Position numbers and translations under genes: made by a program
Notes under the pieces: generated by a model
What the model saw: only the letters and a program-made list of their open reading frames with translations
Database searches by the model: none
Told to the model about the DNA's origin: nothing
Shown here: in pieces, positions 15,318-23,258 of the stretch
Layout of the letters: each line of letters starts with the position of its first letter
Numbering within the stretch: the stretch's first letter is position 1
DNA from: an uncultured Lachnospiraceae bacterium
Lineage (GTDB): Bacteria; Bacillota_A; Clostridia; Lachnospirales; Lachnospiraceae
Reading direction: 5' to 3'
Assembly (NCBI GenBank): GCA_910585855.1
Contig: CAJUGZ010000025.1
Location: 1-25,384 of the forward strand
Length of the DNA stretch: 25,384 nt

Positions 15318-17738
15318 CTACATTATTTCCATCTCAATTTCATAACTTTCTTTCCCTTCCTCAACTTTCACAAAACATGTATCAGAAGCAACCCCATCAA
15401 TTTTTATTTTTTCCTTCCCCGTCCTTTTTACACTAATCCGATAAACAGCATTTCGAAAAACCCGTACCACTCGATATTCCTGTATCTGCTTTGGCAGACA
15501 AGGCCGAATCCAAAGCCCGTCATAATCTGGCTGAATCCCCAATATATACTGTGACACATTTACAAAAGTCCAAGCAGCCGTTCCAGTCAGCCAGCTATTT
15601 TTTGCCTCCCCATATTTTGGTGCATCCGCCCCAGCTATCATTTGGGAATAAACATAAGGCTCAGTACGATGTATCTCACTAATCTCTTCTAAATAAGCAG
15701 GACAAGTTTTCCGGTAAATTTCAAAAGCCCGATCCCCTCTTCCAATCACCGTTTCCGCAATAGAAACCCAAGGATTATTATGACAGAAAATCCCCGCATT
15801 TTCCTTATACCCCGGCGGATAAGAAGAAATTTCCCCCAAATGAATATAATAAGACTGATAAGCAGGCTGCAAAAGCATAATCCCATATTTGGTATCCAGA
15901 TATTTTTTTACAGAATCCAACGCTTTTTCTGCAAGCCCTTCTTTCACGCCAACCCCTGCCAAAACACAAAACCCCTGCGGTTCAATAAAAATACGTCCTT
16001 CCTGATTTTCGCAAGAACCGACTTTTTCCCCATAAGCATCATAAGCACGCAAAAACCATTCCCCATCCCATCCATAGGTAAGAATCGCCTGCTCCATCTG
16101 TTCCACCGCATTTTCCGCCCGTTTTGCCTCTTGTACATCCCCCATTCTAGCCTGTATTTGCGCATATTCCCGTCCATATGCCACAAACATCCCAGCAATA
16201 AACACAGATTCTGCCACAGGTCCTTCCGAAGATCCAGTAGTCTGAAACGATTCCCCCGGTTCACTAGAAAAACAATTTAAATTCAAACAATCATTCCAAT
16301 CCGCTCTTCCGATCAAAGGCAGATGATGAGGTCCAAGATGCGTTAAAATATAATCAAACGAACGTTTTAAATGCTCCAACAAAGACTGTGCCTTTTGCGG
16401 ATCATTATCAAAATCAACCGATTCCTTTAAAATCCCAAAATCACCAGTTTCTTTTAAATAAGCAGCAACCGCCGCAATCAGCCAAAGCGGATCATCATTA
16501 AACCCGCTGCCAATATCCAAATTCCCTTTCTTCGTAAGCGGCTGATATTGATGATAAGCACTTCCATCTTCCATTTGTGTGGCAGCAATATCTAAAATCC
16601 GTTCTCTGGCACGCTTTGGAATCAGATGCACAAATCCAAGCAAATCCTGACAGGAATCCCGAAATCCCATACCACGTCCTGTACCAGATTCATAATAAGA
16701 GGCAGAACGTGACATATTAAAAGTAACCATACACTGATATTGATTCCAAATATTTACCATACGGCATAATTTTTCGTCTGAACAGGATACCACATAGTTG
16801 GAAAGTAAAGTATCCCAGTAATTTTGAAGGTCAGCCAAAGCGTTCTGAACTTGTTCCTCTGTAGAAAAACGCTCCTGCATTTCTTTTGCCAGCCTCTTAT
16901 TAATCACATTAGTATCTTCCCACTTCTCCTCCGGCAGATTTTCCACATAACCCAAAAGAAAAATAAAGCTTTTTTCTTCCTCTGGTGCAAGCGTAAGTTC
17001 TAACCGATGCGATCCAATCACAGCCCCGCCACTGGCAAGTGTCTGATAAGAAGTATGCTCTCTTACCGCCTTTGGATTTTGCAGATTCCCATACGCCCCA
17101 ATAAAATCATCCCGGCTGGTATCAAACCCCGCAATCTTAGCATTGACACTATAAAAAGCATAATGATTCCTGCGTTCCCGATATTCCGTTTTATGATAAA
17201 TCGCAGAATCCAAAACTTCCGCTTCCCCTAGACTAAGATTTCTCTGAAAATTAGAAGCATCCTCCACTGCGTTCCAAAAACAAAATTCAATATAAGAAGT
17301 TAGCCCAATCGTTTTTACATGATCACCAAGATTTTTCAACTTTAAAAGATGAACCTCGCAGTTTTCCCCAAGCGGAACAAAAGCCGTGAGATCTGCCTGA
17401 AGCCGATTTTTTTCTGAATGAAAACAAGTATATCCAAGCCCATGATGACATTCATAAACATCTAGAGGAGTCTGCGTAGGCTGCCACCCGGGATTCCAAG
17501 TAACCTCTCCATCCTGAATAAAATAATAACGCCCATTAGAATCCGAAGGGACATTATTGTAACGGTAACGAGTAATCCGAAGAAGTTTTGCATCTTTATA
17601 AAATGCATATCCGCCGCAGGTATTCGAAATCAAAGAGAAAAAAGCTTCATTTCCAAGATAGTTAATCCAAGGGGTCGGAGTATTGGGGGCAGTAATAACA
17701 TATTCTTTTTTTTCGTCGTCAAAATATCCAAATTTCAT
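15318..17738 (-). CDS. Cellobiose phosphorylase (GH94)
   Basis: 806 residues, the usual length for this family. It starts at 17738 with AAGGAG just upstream on the minus strand. GH94 cellobiose phosphorylases convert cellobiose plus phosphate to glucose 1-phosphate and glucose in the cytoplasm. The N-terminus MKFGYFDDEKKEYVIT with TPWINYLGNEAFFSLISNT matches clostridial cellobiose phosphorylase closely. The catalytic region has RSASYYESGTGRGMGFRDS, DGSAYHQYQPL, NDDPLW and IGRADWNDCLNLN, with the general-acid Asp of WND at residue 483. Also IFIEPQGFCVLAG, YPPGYKENAGIFCHNNPW and GEAKNSWLTGTAAW. No signal peptide. It is a single gene with structured elements A3 behind it and A4 in front of it. 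Related specificities (cellodextrin, laminaribiose) cannot be fully excluded, but overall similarity favours cellobiose. Confidence 0.9.
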   Translation of the reverse strand: MKFGYFDDEKKEYVITAPNTPTPWINYLGNEAFFSLISNTCGGYAFYKDAKLLRITRYRYNNVPSDSNGRYYFIQDGEVTWNPGWQPTQTPLDVYECHHGLGYTCFHSEKNRLQADLTAFVPLGENCEVHLLKLKNLGDHVKTIGLTSYIEFCFWNAVEDASNFQRNLSLGEAEVLDSAIYHKTEYRERRNHYAFYSVNAKIAGFDTSRDDFIGAYGNLQNPKAVREHTSYQTLASGGAVIGSHRLELTLAPEEEKSFIFLLGYVENLPEEKWEDTNVINKRLAKEMQERFSTEEQVQNALADLQNYWDTLLSNYVVSCSDEKLCRMVNIWNQYQCMVTFNMSRSASYYESGTGRGMGFRDSCQDLLGFVHLIPKRARERILDIAATQMEDGSAYHQYQPLTKKGNLDIGSGFNDDPLWLIAAVAAYLKETGDFGILKESVDFDNDPQKAQSLLEHLKRSFDYILTHLGPHHLPLIGRADWNDCLNLNCFSSEPGESFQTTGSSEGPVAESVFIAGMFVAYGREYAQIQARMGDVQEAKRAENAVEQMEQAILTYGWDGEWFLRAYDAYGEKVGSCENQEGRIFIEPQGFCVLAGVGVKEGLAEKALDSVKKYLDTKYGIMLLQPAYQSYYIHLGEISSYPPGYKENAGIFCHNNPWVSIAETVIGRGDRAFEIYRKTCPAYLEEISEIHRTEPYVYSQMIAGADAPKYGEAKNSWLTGTAAWTFVNVSQYILGIQPDYDGLWIRPCLPKQIQEYRVVRVFRNAVYRISVKRTGKEKIKIDGVASDTCFVKVEEGKESYEIEMEIM

Positions 17739-17790
17739 ATGAGGATTCTCCTTTATTATATATTTTATTGTTATTTAAAGTGCTTCCGGG

Positions 17791-18120
17791 CAGGACGCCA
17801 GATTGGGGAAGGCAGGGGGATTGCTGCTCCGGTCTCCAAAAAGCAAGAAGGTCTAAGGCTTCTGCATCCAGACGCATCCAACCGGACGAACCGGTGCGCA
17901 ATTCGCCCGCATAGCGACCAGAGCTTGAATGGCATAAGGAAGGAATCATCCGCTATAAGATGCATCCTTCCCTTTTAGCGGGCTAAACACGCACCTTTTT
18001 TTGCACGCACTGCTGGACGCAGCACGCACAAAAAATTCTAGGTTTTTAAAGCAGAAGCCTAAGACCTTCTAGCTTTTCTCCGAAGTCGCTGCAATCCTCC
18101 CTGCCTTCCCCAATCTGTCT
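17791..18120 (+). repeat. Structured dispersed element A, copy A4
   Basis: Complete copy. The outer arms 17798-17824 and 18091-18117 pair over about 26 bp (CAGATTGGGGAAGGCAGGG). Second helix: AGAAGGTCTAAGGCTTCTGC with GCAGAAGCCTAAGACCTTCT. Core: GGTGCGCAATTCGCCCGC with GCGGGCTAAACACGCACC, and a further helix AAGGAAGGA/TCCTTCCC between them. It lies about 50 bp upstream of the divergently read phosphorylase gene, so that gene's promoter may lie in or against the element. Confidence 0.9.
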
Positions 18121-18203
18121 GGTAATACCAACCAAAACGGATTTATTGCAAAAATTGTAGGATAAAACATACCGGCAGATATTGTTCCGTCTGGGAATAC
18201 ATA

Positions 18204-18343
18204 GCCGGAATGAAAAGAGAGGTCTGCGCAGGGTCATCATTTCCCGTCGGCACTTAGACGCTGTAGTTTAGCGTCTTAGTGTCCGCTACGAGGAAATGCT
18301 AAGCGAGAGCGGGCCCGGAGTGGACCTCTCTTTTCATTCCGGC
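18204..18343 (+). repeat. Structured dispersed element B, copy B1
   Basis: About 140 nt. The outer arms 18204-18224 and 18323-18343 are perfectly complementary over 21 bp (GCCGGAATGAAAAGAGAGG). A central hairpin CACTTAGACGCT...AGCGTCTTAGTG (about 18251-18281) sits inside a second helix CATTTCC/GGAAATG. A GCGAGAGC tetraloop-like hairpin (18303-18310) follows. The core matches 22984-23117 almost base for base, but the outer arms do not. It lies just downstream of the yesL-like gene. Confidence 0.85.
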
Positions 18344-18370
18344 GACCTTTCCGCCTCTTTTGATTTGGGA

Positions 18371-19006
18371 TTAGATGATATTTGCTGAAACTGTTTTTGT
18401 TTGGTTTTCGTATGTTTCGAAGATTCGAATCAGTGCGAAGGACTGGTAATAGGAAAGAAATGCAAACCCAAAGCTAAGGAGAAAGATTCGAACGCTTCCT
18501 ACATAAACTCCCAGTATTCCCATTATGATAGCAACAGCAGTAAATAGAAGGGTATATTTTAGATGCTGAAATGCAATAATGAGAGAGTTTCGTAAGGTGG
18601 CATACCATGTGTTTTTGAATCTTGCATTTAGTGCAAAGCTGTAACAGATAGAGAATAGATATAAAAAGGTACAAAAGGTAACAACGATAACGGCAAGAGT
18701 TCCAATTATACCAGAAAAAGAAAGCCAAAATGCAAAATTAAATAAAAGAATTGCTCCGGTTATAATGTAAAAGAAAAAAAGGAATGAGGAGCTGACAAAG
18801 TTTTGTTTCATTGCTTTTAAGTAAGAGAAAATCATGCGGCTGTGTTCTTTTCGGGCTTCCTGCATGGTAACGGAAGAGAGTGCGCAAAGAGCAGGACCTA
18901 TTGTAATAACGGGCAGACAGGTTAGCAGAAAGACGAGATTTAGAAAAATAAAATCTGTTAAAGTGTCAAGGAATATAAAAATAGGGTTTTCTGGATTGAA
19001 TTTCAT
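18371..19006 (-). CDS. YesL-like DUF624 membrane protein
   Basis: 211 residues. The start at 19006 is fixed by AAAGGAGG immediately upstream on the minus strand. The frame continues further upstream but without support. The protein opens MKFNPENPIFIFLDTLTDFIFLNLVFLLTCLPVITIGPA, spanning the first membrane segment. About five further hydrophobic segments follow, including SFLFFFYIITGAILLFNF, LAVIVVTFCTFLYLFSICY and LLFTAVAIIMGILGVYVG. The TCLPVITIGPA and QEARKEHS stretches are typical of DUF624 (B. subtilis YesL) proteins. These are regularly found beside Lpl-type sugar ABC transporters and their exact role is unknown. Here it is divergent from such an operon, sharing a 240-bp regulatory region. 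Confidence 0.8.
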   Translation of the reverse strand: MKFNPENPIFIFLDTLTDFIFLNLVFLLTCLPVITIGPALCALSSVTMQEARKEHSRMIFSYLKAMKQNFVSSSFLFFFYIITGAILLFNFAFWLSFSGIIGTLAVIVVTFCTFLYLFSICYSFALNARFKNTWYATLRNSLIIAFQHLKYTLLFTAVAIIMGILGVYVGSVRIFLLSFGFAFLSYYQSFALIRIFETYENQTKTVSANII

Positions 19007-19063
19007 GGTAAGAGCCTCCTTTGTCAATTTGGTTTTTATTTTATCAGTGATATGGAAAAAGAA

Positions 19064-19099
19064 TATAGTAAAAAATCCAGATAAACTATAGTAAAAAAT
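19064..19099. promoter_or_regulatory. Paired direct repeats, candidate operator
   Basis: TATAGTAAAAAAT occurs at 19064-19076 and again at 19087-19099, a 23-bp spacing (about two helical turns), in the region shared by the divergent yesL-like and lplB-like genes. A TATAAT at 19129-19134 faces the transporter but has only a poor -35. This fits a promoter that needs an activator. No regulator gene is present in the window. Confidence 0.4.
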
Positions 19100-19248
19100 A
19101 GAGATTTTTTGGATTTTGTTGTAAAAGATATAATTTTTGCCATAGCTGTAATCGGATTTCATAGGTATCCGTTTGAGGGGAGGGTTGTTACAATATAGGA
19201 GATTTACATAGAGCTGCAGCAAAAGTAAAGACAAAAAGGAGTGAAAGC

Positions 19249-20184
19249 ATGAAGGAAAAATCAGTAAAATTCAAAGAAGTAAAAAATGCATCTGAATCTA
19301 GACGGTTGTTCTACTGTATTGTACCATTTATCGTATTATGTTTTATGTTCTCCTATTTTCCACTGCATGGTTGGATCTATTCATTTTACGATTATAAACC
19401 GCCGCTTCGGTTATCCCAGTGTGAGTTTGTAGGCGGAAAGTGGTTTAAAACTCTATTTTCTAATAAAACACAGGTTGCACAGATGATTCAGGTTATGAAG
19501 AACACATTTGCTATGAGTCTTTTAGGAATTGCAACCTCATTTTTACCGGTTTTATTTGCTGTATTTTTAAATGAAGTAAAATGTAAATGGTTTAAAAATC
19601 TGGTGCAGACTTTGACGACTCTTCCAAATTTTATTAGCTGGGTGCTGGTTTATTCGGTGGCATTTAGTCTGTTTTCTAATAGTGGAATGGTAAATACGTT
19701 TCTTCAGAATATCGGACTGATTCAAGAGCCGGTAAAATTTCTGGATAGTGATTCTCATACTTATTTATGGATGACTCTATGGGGACAGTGGAAAGGGCTT
19801 GGTTGGGGAGCGATTATGTATTTGGCAGCGATTGCAGGAATTGATGCGGAACTTTATGAAGCTGCAAGAGTGGACGGAGCAAATCGGTTTCAAATGATGA
19901 AAGGGATTACGATACCAGCATTGATGCCGACTTATTTTGTATTATTGATGATGAGTGTTTCAAACTTTTTAAATAATGGTATGGATCAATATTTTGTATT
20001 CCAAAATTCTTTTAATAAAGAACATATTCAGGTTTTGGATCTTTATGTATATAATATTGGTATGACGGGGGGAAGTTTGTCATTGGCAACGGCACTTAGT
20101 ATGCTGAAAAGTCTTGTCAGTGTAGGGTTATTGGTTGTAGTGAATATGATTTCAAAGAAAACCCGTGGAGAATCGATTATTTAG
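19249..20184 (+). CDS. Sugar ABC transporter permease, LplB type
   Basis: 311 residues, ATG 19249 after AAAAGGAGTGAAAGC. An inner-membrane permease with six likely membrane segments, starting with FYCIVPFIVLCFMFSYFPL. The cytoplasmic EAA loop that contacts the ATPase is ELYEAARVDGANRFQMMKGITIPAL (residues about 203-227). The LPNFISWVLVYSVAF and SMLKSLVSVGL stretches are typical of the LplB/COG4209 subfamily, which imports complex oligosaccharides. First gene of a tight three-gene operon: 15 nt to the next permease, which has its own AGGAGG site. No ATPase gene is present, so a shared MsmK-type ATPase elsewhere in the genome is likely. Confidence 0.9.
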   Translation: MKEKSVKFKEVKNASESRRLFYCIVPFIVLCFMFSYFPLHGWIYSFYDYKPPLRLSQCEFVGGKWFKTLFSNKTQVAQMIQVMKNTFAMSLLGIATSFLPVLFAVFLNEVKCKWFKNLVQTLTTLPNFISWVLVYSVAFSLFSNSGMVNTFLQNIGLIQEPVKFLDSDSHTYLWMTLWGQWKGLGWGAIMYLAAIAGIDAELYEAARVDGANRFQMMKGITIPALMPTYFVLLMMSVSNFLNNGMDQYFVFQNSFNKEHIQVLDLYVYNIGMTGGSLSLATALSMLKSLVSVGLLVVVNMISKKTRGESII

Positions 20185-20199
20185 AGAGGAGGAAGCAGT

Positions 20200-21102
20200 A
20201 TGAAACGTAAAAAAATGGCAGCAAATGATGTAGTTTTTCATATTGTCAATTATTTCGTCTTTTTTCTGATTACATTGGTATGTGTTTATCCGTTTTATTA
20301 TATGATTATCAATACTATTAGTGCCAATGATTTAAGTGCAAATAAAGCCATTAATTTTATTCCGAAAGGGATTCATTTTGATAATTATGCACAGGTATTA
20401 GGTTTGCGGGGGATGGGAAAGGCAGCATTGATTTCTGTGGCAAGAACGGTAATTGGTATGGGGTGTACCGTGCTGGCATCTGCATTTTTAGGCTTTATGT
20501 TTACACAGGAAAAGATGTGGCACAGAAAGTTTTGGTATCGTTTTTTTGTAATTACGATGTATTTTAATGCAGGATTGATTCCGATGTTTATTACCATGAA
20601 AACGTTGAATTTATTGAATACATTTTGGGTTTATGTAATTCCGGCGATTGTACAGCCGTTTAATATTATTTTGGTAAAGACTTATGTAGAATCTATGCCA
20701 AAAGCACTGCAGGAAGCAGCGCAGATTGATGGTGCGGGTGTACTGACAATCTTTTTCCGCATTATTCTTCCTACGGCAAAACCGATTCTTGCTACAGTGG
20801 CGATTTTCTCTGCAGTGGGGCAGTGGAATTCATTTCAGGATACATTGATTTATATTACCGATCAAGGCTTATATTCGCTGCAGTATCTGCTGTATACTTA
20901 TATTAATCAGGCAAGTTCTATAGCTGCTGCGGTTCGAAGCAGTGGTGTTTCTGCTATCAGTACATCACTTGCAACACAGCAGACAGAAACATCAATTCGA
21001 ATGACAGTATCTGTTATTGTAGTACTTCCGATTTTATTTGTCTATCCGATTTTTCAGCGGTTTTTTGTAAAGGGTATGATGATTGGATCGGTAAAAGGAT
21101 AG
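20200..21102 (+). CDS. Sugar ABC transporter permease, LplC type
   Basis: 300 residues, ATG 20200 with AGAGGAGG upstream. Second permease of the pair. Membrane segments begin with YFVFFLITLVCVYPFYYMI. The EAA loop is KALQEAAQIDGAGVLTIFFRIILPTAKP (about residues 167-194). The C-terminal PIFQRFFVKGMMIGSVKG ending is the standard one for carbohydrate permeases of the LplC/AraQ class. Expected to form a heterodimer with the LplB-type permease. The stop is followed after 38 nt by the binding-protein gene. Confidence 0.92.
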   Translation: MKRKKMAANDVVFHIVNYFVFFLITLVCVYPFYYMIINTISANDLSANKAINFIPKGIHFDNYAQVLGLRGMGKAALISVARTVIGMGCTVLASAFLGFMFTQEKMWHRKFWYRFFVITMYFNAGLIPMFITMKTLNLLNTFWVYVIPAIVQPFNIILVKTYVESMPKALQEAAQIDGAGVLTIFFRIILPTAKPILATVAIFSAVGQWNSFQDTLIYITDQGLYSLQYLLYTYINQASSIAAAVRSSGVSAISTSLATQQTETSIRMTVSVIVVLPILFVYPIFQRFFVKGMMIGSVKG

Positions 21103-21140
21103 AAAGAGTGAAAAAAGTAAAGAGAGAGGAGAATTTCGTC

Positions 21141-22931
21141 ATGAAGAAAAGATTTTTAAGTATAGCGTTGTGTGCTGCGGTATTGATAAGCGGCTGCTTT
21201 ACTGGCTGCGGAAATCAAGGCAGTAGTTCAAATCAGGGGCAAACGGCTGGACAGGTACAAAATCAGGGAAATACAGAAAACAACAGCAAATATGCAGAAT
21301 TTATCACAGTAGATGTATTTGACAGTCTGGCAAATTATCAGGGAATTCAGTCTGGATGGTTTGGAAAGATTGTAAAAGAAAAGTTTAATATGGAATTAAA
21401 TATTATTGCGCCAAATGTTGCAGGCGGTGGGGATACCTTATTTCAAACTCGTTCGGCTGCAGGAAATTTGGGGGATTTGATTATTGTAGGGACAGAAAAC
21501 GGACGTATGGCAAATATGGTAACAGCCGGGCTTTTAATGGATATGAGCAGTTTGTTAAGTGAGAAGGATGTTTTAAAGAATTATAAGATAGCGATTGATA
21601 AAGCAAATCAACTGGCAGGAAAAGAGGGAATTTATGGGATTCCAAGTGAGATTTCTGTACGTTCTCCACAAGAACCGGCAGGAGGATTAGAGCCGATGGT
21701 ATCTCCTTATGTTCGCTGGGATGCCTATAAGCTGGCAGGATATCCGCAGATGAATACATTGGAAGATTTTCTTACTGTAATGAAAACCATGCAGGAAAAT
21801 ACACCGGCCAGTGATTCAGAAAAACAGACCTATGCGATTTCTTTATTTAAAGATTGGGATGGAAATATGATGGTAGGTGCAAAAAATATCGCTTCTCTTT
21901 ATGGATATAATGAATTGGGATTTGTATTAATAAAAGCGGATGGAAGTGATATTCAGGATATTACATCTAGTGATGGGCAGTATGTCAGAGCATTGCGGTT
22001 TTTATTTGAAGCAAATCAGGCAGGTTTGGTTGACCCGGAATCGACAACACAAAACTATGATATTTTATCGAATAAATATCGGGATGGGCAGGTTTTAACA
22101 TCGCTGTGGTCATTTCAAGGACCGTCTGTCTATAATACAGCGGAGCATAAAGCAGAAGGAAAGGGGTATATGTCAGTATTTATCGAGGATTCTGCACCAT
22201 ACTGTGATGGGTGTTATTCAGAAGGAAAGGCACAAACGATTATTGCAATTGGAAGTAAGGCAAAAGATCCGCAGAGATTGGCAGATTTTATTGATTGGCT
22301 GTATTCGCCGGAAGGAATGGAGATTTCTGGACAGGCAAACGGAGCAGGAGGTCCAGAAGGGCTGACATGGGAAATGTCGGAGGGAAGAGCTGTTCTGACC
22401 GATTTTGGAAAACAGGCGCTGCCAAATAATGATGTGACTGTACCAGAGGAATGGGGGGGCGGTTCGTGGAAAGACGGGGTGTCGGCTCTAAATTTAAAAA
22501 CGCTTTGTCTGGGGGATTTCGATCCAAATAATAATGAACCATATTTAGAAACAATGTGGGCGTCTGTGCTGGAAGAAAACAATACTGAATTTGATTTAGA
22601 CTGGCAGAATTATTTTGGGGGTGCTAGATCAACAGTAGAGATGCTGACTAAGAAAAATGCATTGTCGGTTGCGGCAGGAACTTCTTATACGCAGCCGGAG
22701 GAAACATCGGATATTACAACTTTGAGAAATCAGTGTAAAGTTGTGATTGTGGATGATTCTTGGAGAATGGTGTTTGCTGCGGATCAGACAGAGTTTGACA
22801 GTATTCTTTTGCATATGCAGGAAACGGTAAAAGGGCTTGGGTATGAAGAGGTTTTAGCGGTTGATATGCAAAATGCAAGGGATATGACAGCATCTCAGGT
22901 TCAGGCGGTGCAGGATTATAATAATAGATAA
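21141..22931 (+). CDS. Extracellular sugar-binding lipoprotein, LplA type
   Basis: 596 residues from ATG 21141 (AGGAG 21127-21131, 9-nt spacing). The frame is open to a GTG at 21108, but the signal peptide MKKRFLSIALCAAVLISGC fits the later start. The lipobox LISGC puts the modified Cys at 19. A Gln/Asn/Gly-rich tether (NQGSSSNQGQTAGQVQNQG) follows. The mature part has solute-binding features: the LANYQGIQSGWFGK and VKEKFNMELNII opening, GIYGIPSEI, YVRWDAYKLAGYP, ADFIDWLYSPEGMEI. The size is in the 500-600 range of the LplA class that binds oligosaccharides at the outer membrane face. The ligand cannot be read from sequence; the downstream GH42 suggests galactose-containing glycans. Confidence 0.9.
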   Translation: MKKRFLSIALCAAVLISGCFTGCGNQGSSSNQGQTAGQVQNQGNTENNSKYAEFITVDVFDSLANYQGIQSGWFGKIVKEKFNMELNIIAPNVAGGGDTLFQTRSAAGNLGDLIIVGTENGRMANMVTAGLLMDMSSLLSEKDVLKNYKIAIDKANQLAGKEGIYGIPSEISVRSPQEPAGGLEPMVSPYVRWDAYKLAGYPQMNTLEDFLTVMKTMQENTPASDSEKQTYAISLFKDWDGNMMVGAKNIASLYGYNELGFVLIKADGSDIQDITSSDGQYVRALRFLFEANQAGLVDPESTTQNYDILSNKYRDGQVLTSLWSFQGPSVYNTAEHKAEGKGYMSVFIEDSAPYCDGCYSEGKAQTIIAIGSKAKDPQRLADFIDWLYSPEGMEISGQANGAGGPEGLTWEMSEGRAVLTDFGKQALPNNDVTVPEEWGGGSWKDGVSALNLKTLCLGDFDPNNNEPYLETMWASVLEENNTEFDLDWQNYFGGARSTVEMLTKKNALSVAAGTSYTQPEETSDITTLRNQCKVVIVDDSWRMVFAADQTEFDSILLHMQETVKGLGYEEVLAVDMQNARDMTASQVQAVQDYNNR

Positions 22932-22983
22932 TTATAGATAAAAGGGGAAGTTCCAAAAGGATGCTAAAATCCAAAAGGACGCT

Positions 22984-23117
22984 AAAATTCAAAGATAGGT
23001 CTGCTCCGAGCCCGCTTTCGCTTAGCATTTCCTCGTAGCGGACACTAAGGTGCTAAAATACAGCACCTAAGTGCCGACGGGAAATGATGACCCTGCGCAG
23101 ACCTATCTTTGGATTTT
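22984..23117 (-). repeat. Structured dispersed element B, copy B2
   Basis: On the minus strand. The outer arms 22984-23003 and 23098-23117 pair with one mismatch (AAAATCCAAAGATAGGTCTG), a sequence unlike the B1 arms. The core equals B1 except for paired changes: the central hairpin ends GTGCT/AGCAC instead of ACGCT/AGCGT, and the tetraloop is GAAA instead of GAGA. It occupies the gap between the binding-protein gene and the GH42 gene. Confidence 0.85.
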
Positions 23118-23258
23118 GGCTGTGTATTTCAGCCGGAAAATAGCGTGTGTTTAAATTGCTTTTATTTTTTATTAGGTATAGGCAGCAGGATAGTTGTTGT
23201 TTTAGAATTGGGTGTTCTTTTTGGAGGAGTTTTTATTGAGATATTAGGAGGAGCAGCA

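Noticed and set aside
15780..16280. 166-codon plus-strand ORF and other long antisense frames inside the phosphorylase gene
   Set aside because: Composition mirrors the strongly coding minus strand; low-complexity peptides with no ribosome binding site or recognisable domain.
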